Positions 48,784-59,308 of a DNA stretch of 64,000 nt are shown piece by piece. This stretch comes from Roseateles subflavus. GTDB lineage: Bacteria; Pseudomonadota; Gammaproteobacteria; Burkholderiales; Burkholderiaceae_C. The stretch lies in the NCBI RefSeq assembly GCF_030285365.1, contig NZ_JASVDS010000002.1, forward strand, positions 310,001-374,000. The letters are read 5' to 3'. Position numbers and translations under genes: made by a program. The notes beneath the pieces are model-generated. The model was given only the letters and a program-made list of their open reading frames with translations. It was not told the origin of the DNA and did no database searches. Position 1 is the stretch's first letter; the number at the start of each line of letters is the position of its first letter.

Positions 48784-50580
48784 ATGAGCCCCTCTGCCTG
48801 GACCCAACTGGCGCTCTACCTGGGCGTCCTCCTGGCGGCGGCCTGGCCGCTGTCGCGCTGGCTCTCGGCCCTGGCCGAGGGACGGCTGCCGCGCTGGATG
48901 CTGCGCATCGAAGGCGGCCTGCTGCGCCTGGCTGGCGTGAAGCCCGATGAAAGCATGCATTGGCGGCACTACGCCATCGGGCTGCTGGTCTTCAGCCTGC
49001 TGGGCGTGCTGGCGGTCTACGGCCTGCAGCGCCTGCAGCACCTGCTGCCGCTGAACCCGCAGGGCATGGGCGCCATCAGCCCGGACTCCGCGTTCAACAC
49101 CGCCATCAGCTTCGTCACCAACACCAACTGGCAGGGCTACGGCGGCGAGTCCACCATGAGCTACCTGACCCAGATGCTGGCGCTGACGGTGCAGAACTTC
49201 CTGTCGGCCGCCAGCGGCATCGCCGTGGTCTTCGCGCTGATCCGCGGCTTCACGCGCAAGCTCAGCGGTGATGTGGGCAACGTCTGGCAAGACCTGACCC
49301 GCATCACGCTGTGGCTGCTGCTGCCGCTGTCCTTCGTCTTCGCGCTCTTCTTCGTGAGCCAGGGCGTGATCCAGAACCTGGACGCCTACCAGGACGCCCA
49401 CACGCTGGAGGTCAATCACTACGACGCCCCGCGCCTGGGCGCTGACGGCCAGCCCCTCAAGAACGAGAAGGGCGAGCCGCTGACCGAGACCGCCGAGTCC
49501 TCGACCCAGCAACTGGCCATGGGGCCGGTGGCCTCTCAGCTGGCCATCAAGATGCTGGGCACCAACGGTGGGGGCTTCTTCAACGCCAACTCGGCCCATC
49601 CCTTCGAGAACCCCACGCCGCTGAGCAACTTCGCGCAGATGCTGGCCATCTTCCTGATCCCCGCCGCGCTGTGCTTCAGCTTCGGCCAGCTGGTCGGGGA
49701 CTGGCGCCAGGGCCTGGCGATCCTGGCCGCGATGAGTGTGCTGTTCGTCGCCGGCGTGGCCGTCGAAACCGCCGCTGAGCAGGCCGGCAATCCGCGCCTG
49801 CAGGCCCTGCAGGTGGACCAGCGGCTCACGATGGAGCAGTCGGGCGGCAACATGGAAGGCAAGGAGACGCGCTTCGGCATCAACGCCAGCAGCCTCTTCG
49901 CCGTGGTCACGACGGCCGCCTCCTGCGGCGCCGTGAACACCATGCACGACTCGCTGACGCCCATCGGCGGCATGGTCCCCCTGGTGATGATGCAGCTGGG
50001 CGAGGTGGTCTTCGGCGGCGTCGGCACGGGGCTGTACGGCATGCTGGTCTTCGCCCTCCTGGCGGTCTTCATCGCCGGGTTGATGATCGGCCGCACGCCT
50101 GAGTACCTCGGCAAGAAGATCGAGAGCCACGAGATGAAGATGGTGTCCATCGCCATCCTCGTCACGCCCCTGGTCGTGCTCATGGGCACGGCGCTGGCGG
50201 TGCTCGCGGCGGACGGCAAGGCCGGCATCGCCAACCCGGGCGCCCACGGCTTCTCCGAGGTCCTCTATGCGCTGACCTCGGCCGGCAACAACAACGGCTC
50301 CGCCTTCGCCGGCCTCTCGGCCAACACGCCCTTCTACAACACCCTGCTGGGCCTCGCGATGTGGCTGGGCCGCTTCGGCGTCATCGTGCCGGTGCTGGCC
50401 CTCGCGGGCAGCCTGGCGGCCAAGAAGCGCATCCCCACCGGCAGCGGCACCCTGCCCACGCACGGCCCGCTCTTCGTGTCCCTGCTGATCGGCGTCGTGC
50501 TGCTGGTCGGCCTCCTCAACTACGTGCCTGCCCTGGCCTTGGGCCCCATCGTCGAGCAGCTGATGCTCTGGACCGCCTGA
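48784..50580 (+). CDS. kdpA: K+-transporting ATPase potassium-binding subunit KdpA
   Basis: 598 residues. Four pore-type repeats; selectivity-filter regions include [60 protein letters not shown] and [20 protein letters not shown]. It is the K+-selective channel-like subunit. A hydrophilic stretch near residue 200–240 ([20 protein letters not shown]) is common to the family. Confidence 0.97.
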   Translation: MSPSAWTQLALYLGVLLAAAWPLSRWLSALAEGRLPRWMLRIEGGLLRLAGVKPDESMHWRHYAIGLLVFSLLGVLAVYGLQRLQHLLPLNPQGMGAISPDSAFNTAISFVTNTNWQGYGGESTMSYLTQMLALTVQNFLSAASGIAVVFALIRGFTRKLSGDVGNVWQDLTRITLWLLLPLSFVFALFFVSQGVIQNLDAYQDAHTLEVNHYDAPRLGADGQPLKNEKGEPLTETAESSTQQLAMGPVASQLAIKMLGTNGGGFFNANSAHPFENPTPLSNFAQMLAIFLIPAALCFSFGQLVGDWRQGLAILAAMSVLFVAGVAVETAAEQAGNPRLQALQVDQRLTMEQSGGNMEGKETRFGINASSLFAVVTTAASCGAVNTMHDSLTPIGGMVPLVMMQLGEVVFGGVGTGLYGMLVFALLAVFIAGLMIGRTPEYLGKKIESHEMKMVSIAILVTPLVVLMGTALAVLAADGKAGIANPGAHGFSEVLYALTSAGNNNGSAFAGLSANTPFYNTLLGLAMWLGRFGVIVPVLALAGSLAAKKRIPTGSGTLPTHGPLFVSLLIGVVLLVGLLNYVPALALGPIVEQLMLWTA

Positions 50581-50589
50581 GGAATCATC

Positions 50590-52707
50590 ATGAGCCATTC
50601 GACTACTGCAACAACTGCATCCACGAGCAGCGCTTCCCTGCTGCACCCGGCCCTGGTGAAGCAGGCGCTGGCCCAGTCCATCGCCAAGCTGGACCCCCGC
50701 ATCCAGTGGCGCAACCCGGTGATGTTCGTGGTCTACGTGGGCAGCCTGCTGACCACCGGGCTGTGGCTCGCCAGCCTGGGCGATCCGGCCGTGGCCGGCG
50801 GCGAAGGGTCGGGCTTCATGCTCGCCATCGCCCTGTGGCTGTGGTTCACCGTGCTCTTTGCCAACTTCGCCGAGGCCATGGCCGAGGGCCGCTCCAAGGC
50901 CCAGGCCGCTTCGCTGCGCGGGCTCAAGACCAAGGCCTGGGCCAAGAAGCTGGAGAAGCCGCAGCACGGCTCCTCCTGGCACCCCGTCCAGTCCGATGAG
51001 CTGCGCAAGGGCCATGTGGTGCTGGTGGAGGCGGGCGACCTGATCCCGCTGGACGGCGAGGTGATCGAGGGCGTGGCCTCGGTGGACGAGAGCGCCATCA
51101 CGGGCGAGTCGGCGCCGGTGATCCGCGAATCCGGCGGCGACTTCGCCTCGGTGACCGGCGGCACCCGCGTGCTCTCCGATTGGCTGGTGCTGCGCATCGC
51201 GGTCAACCCGGGCGAGTCCTTCCTGGACCGCATGATCGCCATGGTGGAAGGCGCCAAGCGCCAGAAGACGCCCAACGAGATCGCGCTGACCATCCTGCTG
51301 GTGGCGCTGACCCTGGTCTTCCTGGTCGTGACCGTGACCCTGCTGCCGTTCTCCCTCTTCAGCGTCGAAGCCGCGGGCAGCGGCACGGTGGTGTCGATCA
51401 CCGCGCTGGTGGCCCTGCTGGTGTGCCTGATCCCGACGACCATCGGCGCGCTGCTCTCGGCCATCGGCGTGGCGGGCATGAGCCGCATGATGCAGGCCAA
51501 TGTCATCGCCACCTCGGGCCGCGCCGTCGAGGCCGCGGGCGATGTGGATGTGCTGATGCTGGACAAGACCGGCACCATCACCCTGGGCAACCGTCAGGCC
51601 AGCCGCTTCCTGCCGGCGCCTGGCGTGACCGAGATGCAACTGGCTGACGCCGCCCAACTGGCCTCGCTGGCGGACGAGACGCCGGAAGGGCGCAGCATCG
51701 TCGTGCTGGCCAAGCAGCGCTACGGTCTGCGCGAGCGCGCGCTCGCCAGCCTGGGCGCCCACTTCGTGCCCTTCACGGCCCAGACCCGCATGAGCGGCAT
51801 CGACCTGCAGACCGCCAGCTCCCCCTTGCGCAGCATCCGCAAGGGGGCGGCCGATGCCATCCGCCGCCATGTCGAGGCGCAGGGCGCGCGCTATCCCGCC
51901 GAGGTGCAGCAGGCGGTGGACGACGTGGCCCGTCTCGGCAGCACGCCCCTGATCGTGAGTGATGGCTCCCGCGTGCTGGGCGTCGTCGAGCTCAAGGACA
52001 TCGTCAAGGGCGGCATCAAGGAGCGCTTCGCCGAGCTGCGCCGCATGGGCATCAGGACGGTGATGATCACCGGCGACAACAAGCTCACCGCCGCGGCCAT
52101 CGCTGCCGAGGCCGGCGTGGACGACTTCCTCGCCGAGGCCACCCCCGAGGCCAAGCTGAAGATGATCCGCGACTACCAGAGCGAAGGCCGGCTCGTGGCC
52201 ATGACCGGCGACGGCACCAACGACGCGCCCGCACTCGCGCAGGCCGACGTGGCCGTGGCCATGAACAGCGGCACGCAGGCGGCCAAGGAGGCCGGCAATA
52301 TGGTGGACCTGGACTCGAATCCCACCAAGCTGCTGGAGATCGTGGAGACGGGCAAGCAACTGCTGATGACACGTGGCTCGCTGACGACCTTCTCCATCGC
52401 GAATGACGTCGCCAAGTACTTCGCCATCATCCCGGCCATGTTCGTGGGCGTGTACCCGCAGCTGCAGGCGCTCAACGTGATGCAGCTGCACAGCCCGGCC
52501 TCGGCCATCCTCTCGGCGGTGATCTTCAATGCGCTGATCATCATCGCCCTCATTCCCCTGGCCCTGAAGGGCGTCCGCTACCGCGCCATCGGTGCCGCGG
52601 CCCTGCTGCGCCGCAACCTTGCCATCTACGGCCTGGGCGGCCTCGTCGTGCCCTTCATCGGCATCAAGGCCATCGACCTGATCCTGGTCGGCCTGCACCT
52701 GGTCTGA
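50590..52707 (+). CDS. kdpB: K+-transporting P-type ATPase subunit KdpB
   Basis: 705 residues. Phosphorylation site [14 protein letters not shown], dephosphorylation loop [12 protein letters not shown], hinge [20 protein letters not shown], nucleotide-binding [13 protein letters not shown]. It hydrolyses ATP to drive K+ through KdpA. GAGG-type ribosome site (TGAGGAATCATC) ahead of the ATG; 9 bases after kdpA. Confidence 0.98.
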   Translation: MSHSTTATTASTSSASLLHPALVKQALAQSIAKLDPRIQWRNPVMFVVYVGSLLTTGLWLASLGDPAVAGGEGSGFMLAIALWLWFTVLFANFAEAMAEGRSKAQAASLRGLKTKAWAKKLEKPQHGSSWHPVQSDELRKGHVVLVEAGDLIPLDGEVIEGVASVDESAITGESAPVIRESGGDFASVTGGTRVLSDWLVLRIAVNPGESFLDRMIAMVEGAKRQKTPNEIALTILLVALTLVFLVVTVTLLPFSLFSVEAAGSGTVVSITALVALLVCLIPTTIGALLSAIGVAGMSRMMQANVIATSGRAVEAAGDVDVLMLDKTGTITLGNRQASRFLPAPGVTEMQLADAAQLASLADETPEGRSIVVLAKQRYGLRERALASLGAHFVPFTAQTRMSGIDLQTASSPLRSIRKGAADAIRRHVEAQGARYPAEVQQAVDDVARLGSTPLIVSDGSRVLGVVELKDIVKGGIKERFAELRRMGIRTVMITGDNKLTAAAIAAEAGVDDFLAEATPEAKLKMIRDYQSEGRLVAMTGDGTNDAPALAQADVAVAMNSGTQAAKEAGNMVDLDSNPTKLLEIVETGKQLLMTRGSLTTFSIANDVAKYFAIIPAMFVGVYPQLQALNVMQLHSPASAILSAVIFNALIIIALIPLALKGVRYRAIGAAALLRRNLAIYGLGGLVVPFIGIKAIDLILVGLHLV

Positions 52708-52718
52708 GGAGATCCATC

Positions 52719-53297
52719 ATGAAACAACATCTGCGTCCTGCCCTGGTGAGCCTGCTGCTGCTGTCGGCCGTGACCGGGCTGCTCTACCCCCTGGCCGTGA
52801 CGGGCATCGCCCAGGTGACGATGCCCAAGGAAGCCAACGGCTCGCTCATCGAGGAGAAGGGGCAGCTGATCGGCTCCGAGCTGATCGGCCAGTCCTTCAC
52901 CAGCCCCCAGTACTTCTGGGGCCGGCCCTCGGCGACCGGGCCGATGAGCCACAACGCGGCCAACTCGGCCGGCGCCAACCAGGGGCCGCTGAACCCGGCG
53001 CTGGAGGCGGCCGTCCAGGCGCGCATCGAGGCGCTGCGGGCCGCGGACCCGGGCAACACCGCGCAAGTGCCGGTGGACCTCGTCACCGCTTCGGCCAGCG
53101 GCCTGGACCCGCACATCAGCCTGGCCGCGGCCCGCTACCAGGCGCCGCGCGTGGCCCGTGAGCGCGGCCTGTCCGTCAAGGACGTGCAGCGCCTGATCGA
53201 GGCCCATACCGTGCCTACGGACCTGCGCGTGCTGGGCGAACCTCGCGTCAACGTGCTGAAGCTCAACCTGGCCCTGGACCGTGCCAGGGCAGGCTGA
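52719..53297 (+). CDS. kdpC: K+-transporting ATPase subunit KdpC
   Basis: 192 residues with one N-terminal membrane helix (ALVSLLLLSAVTGLLYPLAV) and a periplasmic domain with family motifs GSLIEEKGQLIGSELIGQSF, YFWGRPSATG, SASGLDPHISLAAARYQAPR and RVNVLKLNLALD. Assembly and K+-affinity subunit. 11 bases after kdpB. Confidence 0.97.
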   Translation: MKQHLRPALVSLLLLSAVTGLLYPLAVTGIAQVTMPKEANGSLIEEKGQLIGSELIGQSFTSPQYFWGRPSATGPMSHNAANSAGANQGPLNPALEAAVQARIEALRAADPGNTAQVPVDLVTASASGLDPHISLAAARYQAPRVARERGLSVKDVQRLIEAHTVPTDLRVLGEPRVNVLKLNLALDRARAG

Positions 53298-53401
53298 CTC
53301 AGCCCCCACACCCGCGTCCTTCGTCGAACCCACTTCTTCTGAACCCCTTGCGGTGCCAGCGGCCTTGCGTCGCTGGCCGCCGCGCTGACGCCTGACCTGA
53401 C

Positions 53402-54226
53402 ATGAACCAGCTTTCCCCTCTGACCTTCGCACTTCTGCTCTCCACCTCTCTCACCTGCCTGGCGCAGGGCCCCGACGCCGTTGCGACGCCCGAGCACAGC
53501 CTCACCGGCAACCTGAGCCTGGTCAACGACTACCGCTTCCGCGGCCTCAGCCAGACCTGGGCGCTCCCCGCCGTGCAGGGCGGCTTTGACTATGCCCACA
53601 AGAGCGGCTGGTACGCCGGCACCTGGGCGTCCAACGTCTCCGGCAACAGCTACAACAACGGCGCGGGCCTGGAGCTGGACCTCTACGGCGGCGTGAAGCT
53701 GCCGGTGATGGGCGAGGGCACGCTGGACCTGGGCGCGCTGGCCTACGTCTACCCCGGCGCGCGCCTCAACAGCGCCCCGGGCGTCGCCACGGACAAGCGC
53801 TACGACAACCTGGAGCTCTACGCCGGCCTGAGCCTGGGCGCCTTCAGCGGCAAGCTGTCCTACGCCCTCACCGACTACTTCGGCCTGAACGGAGACACCG
53901 CCGGCTACGCCTACTTCAGCGCCCTGGACGCGAACGGGTCGTCCAAGGGCACGCTGTACCTGGACCTGAACTACACGCTGGACCTGGGGCAAGGCCTGAC
54001 CCTCGGCGCCCATGTGGGCCGCACCGAGGTGCGCCACTACGGCGATCTGTCCTACACCGACCTCAAGCTCTCGCTGGCCAAGGAGATGCTGGGGCTGAAC
54101 TGGACCGCGGCCCTCATCGCCACCGACGCCAAGAAGGCGCTGTACCAGGTGGGCAACGCTGCAGGCCAGGACGCAAGGCGCGTCGGCAAGGCGGGGCTGG
54201 TGCTCAGCGTGGGCAAGACCTTCTGA
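53402..54226 (+). CDS. TorF-family putative outer-membrane porin
   Basis: 274 residues with a signal peptide ending TCLAQ and the family's opening strand SLTGNLSLVNDYRFRGLSQT, followed by repeated amphipathic strands (GGFDYAHKSGWYAGTWASNV) and a final strand GLVLSVGKTF ending in Phe, a barrel-assembly signal. Its substrate is unknown. It stands 105 bases after kdpC and before corA and kdpDE, so it may share kdp regulation. Confidence 0.85.
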   Translation: MNQLSPLTFALLLSTSLTCLAQGPDAVATPEHSLTGNLSLVNDYRFRGLSQTWALPAVQGGFDYAHKSGWYAGTWASNVSGNSYNNGAGLELDLYGGVKLPVMGEGTLDLGALAYVYPGARLNSAPGVATDKRYDNLELYAGLSLGAFSGKLSYALTDYFGLNGDTAGYAYFSALDANGSSKGTLYLDLNYTLDLGQGLTLGAHVGRTEVRHYGDLSYTDLKLSLAKEMLGLNWTAALIATDAKKALYQVGNAAGQDARRVGKAGLVLSVGKTF

Positions 54227-54294
54227 CGCCGGGCGCGGGATGAAGGACGCCCCATCGATGCGCCGGACGGCCCTCACAGCCTGACAATGCAGCC

Positions 54295-55269
54295 ATGCTG
54301 ATCAACTGCGCCGCCTACCGCTCAGGGGTGAAGGTCGAGGACTTCTCGCCCTACGACGAAGCCACGCTGGGCCGGCATCTGTCGGACCCCGACACCTTTG
54401 TCTGGATCGCCTTGCGCGATACCACGGCCGAAGAGCTGCAGCCCTTTCAGCGCCTGTTCCATCTGCACGAGCTGGCCGTCGAGGACGCGACGCATGGGCA
54501 TCAGCGACCCAAGGTCGAGGAGTACGGCGATCTGGTCTTCGCGGTGATGCACCTCGTGGACTGGGTCGATGCGGACCTCAGCATCGGCGAGGTGGCGGTG
54601 TTCTGCGGGCCGAACTTCGTGATCTCGGTGCGCAGCGGCAGCCGCCTGCACTTCCTGGGCGTGCGCGAGCGCTGCGAGCGCGAGCCGCACCTGTTGATGC
54701 AGGGCCCGAGCTTCGTGCTCTATGCCCTGATGGATGCCGTGGTGGACCGCTACTTCCCCATCGTGGACCAGCTGGAGTCCGAGCTGGAGGAGATCGAGCA
54801 GAGCATCTTCACGCCCGGCGCGCAGCTGGACAACATCAAGCGCCTCTACGAGCTCAAGCGCCGGCTGATGCGCCTGCGTCGTGCGGTGGCCCCGATGCTG
54901 GAAATGCTGTCCAAGCTGCACGGCGGGCGCGTGCCCCTGCTGTGCAGCCGCACGACCGAGTACTTCCGCGACGTGGCGGACCACCTGGCGCGCATTCACG
55001 CCGCCATCGAGTCCGTACGCGACACCCTGGCCACGGCCATCCAGGCCAACCTCTCCATGGTCGCCATCGACGACAGCGCCGTCACCAAACGCCTGGCGGC
55101 CTGGGCCGGCATCTTTGCCGTGGCCACGGCCTTCGCGGGCATCTGGGGCATGAACTTCGAGCAGATGCCGGAGCTCAAGTGGGCCTGGGGCTACCCGGCG
55201 GCGCTGGGGCTGATCGTCAGCGTCTGCGGCCTGCTGTGGTGGCGCTTCCGGCGCGCAGGGTGGCTCTGA
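54295..55269 (+). CDS. corA: magnesium/cobalt transporter CorA
   Basis: 324 residues, normal size. Long cytoplasmic funnel domain, then two C-terminal helices with the pore motif GMN in IWGMNFEQMPELKWAWGYP. It is a pentameric divalent-cation channel of the inner membrane. Its stop overlaps the kdpD start by one base (TGATG), implying translational coupling with the K+ sensor. Confidence 0.95.
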   Translation: MLINCAAYRSGVKVEDFSPYDEATLGRHLSDPDTFVWIALRDTTAEELQPFQRLFHLHELAVEDATHGHQRPKVEEYGDLVFAVMHLVDWVDADLSIGEVAVFCGPNFVISVRSGSRLHFLGVRERCEREPHLLMQGPSFVLYALMDAVVDRYFPIVDQLESELEEIEQSIFTPGAQLDNIKRLYELKRRLMRLRRAVAPMLEMLSKLHGGRVPLLCSRTTEYFRDVADHLARIHAAIESVRDTLATAIQANLSMVAIDDSAVTKRLAAWAGIFAVATAFAGIWGMNFEQMPELKWAWGYPAALGLIVSVCGLLWWRFRRAGWL

Positions 55270-57989
55270 TGAGCGAGCAACGCCCCGACCCCGACGCGCT
55301 GCTCGCGCAGATCGACCAACAGGACCGTGAGGCCCGGCGTGGCCGGCTGCGCGTCTACTTCGGCTCCTCGGCTGGCGTGGGCAAGACCTACGCCATGCTG
55401 GCCGCCGCGCGCAAGCTGCAGGCAGACGGCGTGGACGTGCTGGCGGGCATCGTCGTCACCCATGGCCGGGCCGAAACGCAGGCCCTGCTGGAGGGGCTGC
55501 CGCAGCTGCCCCTCAAGGCCGTCGAGTACCGCGGCAGGACGCTGCCGGAGTTCGACCTGGACGCCGCCCTCGCGCGCAAGCCCGCCCTGGTGCTGGTGGA
55601 CGAGCTGGCCCACTCCAACGTGCCGGGCTCGCGCCACCCCAAGCGCTGGCAGGACGTGGAGGAGCTGCTGGCCAACGGCATCAGCGTCTACTCCACGCTC
55701 AACGTCCAGCATCTGGAAAGCCTCAACGACATCGTCGGCGGCATCACCGGCGTGCGCGTGCAGGAGACGCTGCCGGATACCTTCTTCGACGCGGCCCACG
55801 AGGTCGTGATGGTGGACACGCCGGCCGACGAGCTGCTGGCGCGGCTCGCCGCCGGCAAGGTCTACATGGGGGCGCAGGCCGAGCGGGCCGCCCAGCACTT
55901 CTTCCGCAAGGGCAATCTGATGGCCCTGCGCGAGCTGGCGCTGCGGCGCACGGCGGACCGGGTCGAGGACGATGTGCAGGCCTGGCGCAGCAACCAGCGC
56001 GTCAGCGAGGTCTGGAAGACGGAGGCGGCGCTGCTGTGCGCCATTGGCCCGGACCCCTCGGATGATGGCGTCGTGCGCGAGGCGGCCCGCCTGGCGCAGC
56101 AGCTCAACGTCAGCTGGCATGCCGTCTATGTGGAGACGCCGCCACTGAGCCGCCTGCCGGACGCGCAGCGCGAGCGCATTCTGCGCACCGTGCGCCTGGC
56201 CCACGAGCTGGGGGCCGAGACCTCGGTGCTGAGCGCCCAGTCCATCGCCCAGGCCTTGCAGGACCATGCGCGCCGGCACAACCTGTCCACGCTGGTGCTG
56301 GGGCGCGCCCAGCCCCAGCAAGCCTGGCAGCGTGGGCTGGGCCGTCAAACGCTGGCCCGCGCCCTGGAAGCCATGAGCCCGGACCTGGACGTGCTGACGG
56401 TTGCGCGACGCACGCCGGCACGCGCTGAACCGCCGGTCGCCTCCGTCGCGCAGGCGGAGCCCGCCCTGCAGCGCTGGCGCCGCTACGGCCTCACCGCCGC
56501 CGCCTGCATCGGGGCGGCCGTGCTCTGCTGGCCGCTGCAGTGGGCCTTCGCGCAGACCAATATCGTGATGGTCTTCCTGCTGGCCGTGCTGTGGGTCGGT
56601 TGGAAGCAGGGCCGAGGGCCTGCGGTCCTGGCCAGCTTCCTGAGCGTGGGCCTGTTCGACTTCTTCTTCGTCGAGCCCAAGCTGAGCTTCGCGGTCTCGG
56701 ACGTGCAGTACCTGCTGACCTTCGCCGTGATGCTGGCCGTCGGCCTGCTGACCGGCCAGCTCACGGCCGGCCTGCGCTACCAGGCCCTGGTGGCCTCGGA
56801 GCGAGAGCGCCGCGCGCGCCTGCTCTTCGAGCTGACCAGCGACCTGGCCGGCGCCCTGCAGACCGAGCAGGTGCTGGAGGTGGCCGAGCGCACGCTGGCA
56901 CGCGAGGTGCAGGGTCAGGTCTTGATCTACCCCCTGGACCTCCACGAGCAGCTGCAACCCTCGCCCCGCGAGGCGGCCTTGAGCGAAGCGGACCGGCCCG
57001 ATGCCGGCACGGCCCGCTGGGCCCTGGACCACCGCCAGGCCGCCGGCCTTTCGACCGACACCCTGCCGGGCAGCCCCTGGCACTACCTGCCGCTGGAAGC
57101 CCCCATGCGCCTGCGCGGCGTGATGGCGCTGCGGCCCCGCGCCCTGGGCACCGTGCTGCAGCCCGAGCTGAGCGCCCAGCTGGCCACCTGCGGTCGCATC
57201 ATCGGCCAGGCCCTGGAGCGCGTGCATTACGTGGAGGTGGCCCAGCAGGCCCTGGTGCAGATCGAGTCCGAGCGCCTGCGCAATTCGCTGCTCTCGGCGC
57301 TCTCGCATGACCTGCGCACGCCGCTGGCGGTGCTCTACGGTCTCTCCCAGACCCTGGAGACGCTGCCCGGCCTTCCAGCCCAGGCGCGCGAGCTGAGCCT
57401 GACCCTGCAGCAGCAGTCCCGCCGGGTGGGCGCCATGGTCAACAACCTGCTGGACATGGCGCGGCTTGAAAGCGGCAGCCTGCGCCTCAACCGGCAATGG
57501 CAGCCGCTGGAAGAGGTCGTCGGCACCTCGCTGCAGATCCTGGGCGACAGCCTCGCCCAGCACCGCCTGCAGATGCGCCTGCCACCCGGTCTGCCCCTGC
57601 TGCACCTGGACGCCGCGCTGATGGAGCGCGTGCTCTGCAACCTGCTGGAGAACGCCGTGAAGTACACGCCGCCGGGTTCGCAGATCCTGCTGGGGGCCGT
57701 GCCCGAGCCGGACGAGGTCGTGCTGAGCGTGGAGGACGACGGCCCCGGCCTGCCCGCGGGCCGCGAGGAGCCCCTGTTCAACAAGTTCAGCCGCGGCGAG
57801 AAGGAGTCCAGCACGCCCGGCGTGGGCCTGGGCCTGGCCATCTGCCGCGCCATCGTCGAGGCCCATGGCGGCCGCATCTGGGCCGAGCGCAGTGCCCTGG
57901 GCGGCGCCGCCTTCAAAATAGCCCTGCCCCGTGGCACGCCGCCTTCGCTGGAGGCCATGGAAGCCGACCTGCCTGAGAACCATGAGTGA
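55269..57989 (+). CDS. kdpD: osmosensitive K+ channel histidine kinase KdpD
   Basis: 906 residues from ATG 55269. N-terminal KdpD domain with Walker A FGSSAGVGKTYAML and VLVDELAHSNVPGSRH, a USP-like domain, four short membrane helices near residues 400–500, a GAF-like region, phospho-His in ALSHDLRTPLAVLYG, N-box NLLENAVKYTPP, G1 VEDDGPGLP and G2 GVGLGLAICRAIVEAHGG. It senses K+ limitation and osmotic stress and acts on KdpE; overlaps kdpE by 8 bases. Confidence 0.97.
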   Translation: MSEQRPDPDALLAQIDQQDREARRGRLRVYFGSSAGVGKTYAMLAAARKLQADGVDVLAGIVVTHGRAETQALLEGLPQLPLKAVEYRGRTLPEFDLDAALARKPALVLVDELAHSNVPGSRHPKRWQDVEELLANGISVYSTLNVQHLESLNDIVGGITGVRVQETLPDTFFDAAHEVVMVDTPADELLARLAAGKVYMGAQAERAAQHFFRKGNLMALRELALRRTADRVEDDVQAWRSNQRVSEVWKTEAALLCAIGPDPSDDGVVREAARLAQQLNVSWHAVYVETPPLSRLPDAQRERILRTVRLAHELGAETSVLSAQSIAQALQDHARRHNLSTLVLGRAQPQQAWQRGLGRQTLARALEAMSPDLDVLTVARRTPARAEPPVASVAQAEPALQRWRRYGLTAAACIGAAVLCWPLQWAFAQTNIVMVFLLAVLWVGWKQGRGPAVLASFLSVGLFDFFFVEPKLSFAVSDVQYLLTFAVMLAVGLLTGQLTAGLRYQALVASERERRARLLFELTSDLAGALQTEQVLEVAERTLAREVQGQVLIYPLDLHEQLQPSPREAALSEADRPDAGTARWALDHRQAAGLSTDTLPGSPWHYLPLEAPMRLRGVMALRPRALGTVLQPELSAQLATCGRIIGQALERVHYVEVAQQALVQIESERLRNSLLSALSHDLRTPLAVLYGLSQTLETLPGLPAQARELSLTLQQQSRRVGAMVNNLLDMARLESGSLRLNRQWQPLEEVVGTSLQILGDSLAQHRLQMRLPPGLPLLHLDAALMERVLCNLLENAVKYTPPGSQILLGAVPEPDEVVLSVEDDGPGLPAGREEPLFNKFSRGEKESSTPGVGLGLAICRAIVEAHGGRIWAERSALGGAAFKIALPRGTPPSLEAMEADLPENHE

Positions 57990-58683
57990 ACCGCATCCCG
58001 TTGCCCTGATCGTCGAGGACGAGCCCAGCATCCGCCGCTTCGTGCGCCTGGCCCTGGAGACCGAGGGCTGGGCCGTCCATGAGGCCGAGACCCTGCGCCA
58101 GGGGCTGATCGACGCCGGCACGCGGCATCCGGATCTCGTGATCCTGGACCTCGGCCTGCCGGACGGTGATGGCGTGAACTACCTGCGCGACCTGCGCGGC
58201 TGGTCCCACGTCACGGTCATCGTGCTTTCGGCGCGCAGCAACGAGGCCGACAAGATCGCGGCCCTCGATGCAGGCGCCGACGACTACCTCAGCAAGCCTT
58301 TCGGCATCGGCGAGCTGATGGCGCGGGTGCGGGTCTGCCAGCGCCGACTGGCCACGACCACACGCGCCCAGGACGCCGCGCTGACTGTCTTCCGCTTCGG
58401 CGAAGTGGAGGTGGACCTGCTGCACCGCCGCGTGCAGCGCGCCGGCCAGCCCGTGCACCTCACGCCGACCGAGTACCGACTGCTGACGCACCTGGTGGCC
58501 AACGCGGGCAAGGTCCTGACGCATGGTCAGCTGCTCAAGGCCGTCTGGGGCCCCAGCCACACCGACAGCAGCCACTACCTGCGCGTCTACATGGGCAACC
58601 TGCGGCAGAAGCTGGAGGCGCAGCCGGCGAGCCCGAAGCACCTCCTGACCGAGACGGCAGTGGGGTATCGGCTGATGCCCTGA
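57982..58683 (+). CDS. kdpE: response regulator KdpE
   Basis: 233 residues from ATG 57982. Receiver with VEDEPSIRR, phospho-Asp in VILDLGLPDGDG, VIVLSARS and YLSKPFGIGELMARV; winged-helix domain LTPTEYRLLTHLVANAGKV and SSHYLRVYMGNLRQKLE. It activates the kdpFABC promoter. Confidence 0.97.
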   Translation: MSEPHPVALIVEDEPSIRRFVRLALETEGWAVHEAETLRQGLIDAGTRHPDLVILDLGLPDGDGVNYLRDLRGWSHVTVIVLSARSNEADKIAALDAGADDYLSKPFGIGELMARVRVCQRRLATTTRAQDAALTVFRFGEVEVDLLHRRVQRAGQPVHLTPTEYRLLTHLVANAGKVLTHGQLLKAVWGPSHTDSSHYLRVYMGNLRQKLEAQPASPKHLLTETAVGYRLMP

Positions 58684-58768
58684 TCGGACCGGGCAGGGGC
58701 GGTCGAGGGCGCCTCGTCGCACCCCGGCCCGCGCCAGGCCCAGGCCCGAGTCTCACCACGCTGCCGGC

Positions 58769-58984
58769 TTGGGCGAGGCCGCGGCCCTGGTGCAGCAGGC
58801 GCTGCAGGCCGATCCGGATCATCTGCAGGCGCTGGCCCTGGCGGGCGGCATCGCGCTGGAGAGCGGTCGGCCACAGGAGGCCCGGCGGCTGTGGCAGCGC
58901 GTGCTGGACCAGGTGCCCCCCGGCACCGACCTGGCGCGCAACATCCAGGCGAGCATGGACAAGGCCTCGGCGGCACGGCCTTGA
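58769..58984 (+). pseudogene. remnant of a TPR/CcmI-like gene
   Basis: A 71-residue frame (TTG start, no good ribosome site) reads ALVQQALQADPDHLQALALA, then GIALESGRPQEARRLWQRVL and PPGTDLARNIQASMDKA. This matches the last TPR pair and end of CcmI/CycH-type proteins (LALAGxxAxExGxxxxAxxxWxxxLxxxPPGS…). The 85 bases upstream back to kdpE do not extend the homology, so it looks like a 3' gene fragment left by a deletion. A short genuine TPR protein is less likely. Confidence 0.55.
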
Positions 58985-59167
58985 AGGGGGGGGAGGCCTT
59001 GTGCAGCGGGCACATATCGATGCGCGACACGCGTCGTTCCACCCATCGCAAAGGCGCTCGATCATGACGCTGGTGCTCCTGGACCAGCGAAGTCCGAACT
59101 TCATGGGGTAGGAGGCCCATGCCACCGGCTCTGTCGGGCCGGCGTCGATGTGCGCTTCCTTTGAGAT

Positions 59168-59192
59168 GCCGGCCCTGTGCCGGCTTTTTTTT
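59168..59192 (+). terminator. intrinsic terminator of an unassigned transcript
   Basis: GCCGGC–CCTGT–GCCGGC stem followed by eight T residues. The preceding 180 bases have no supported gene but contain a CATGGG/CCCATG dyad (59094–59113 region), so it may end the TPR remnant's transcript or a small RNA. The rest of the 58985–59308 gap shows nothing else. Confidence 0.85.
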
Positions 59193-59308
59193 GCCTGGCG
59201 CGAACCGGCGCTGCCCGCATATGGGGCAACACATTTGGACGTTGGCACGGGCGCCCATCGCCCGTAAGGTGCGTGCCTTGCCATCCCCACCTTCGGAAAG
59301 CCAATGCC

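Noticed and set aside
48673-52698. 1341-codon frame antisense to kdpABC
   Set aside because: His/Gln/Glu/Gly-rich composition typical of antisense shadow; kdpFABC on the plus strand is certain.
55191-58121. 976-codon frame antisense to kdpD
   Set aside because: Shadow of kdpD, same composition bias.
58769-58984. Functional small TPR gene
   Set aside because: Lacks a ribosome site and a complete TPR domain; listed as a remnant instead.
59255-59290. Sigma-54 -24/-12 promoter before the SfnR-like gene
   Set aside because: A GG-N10-GC spacing exists in GGTGCGTGCCTTGC but the surrounding bases do not match TGGCAC-N5-TTGC.
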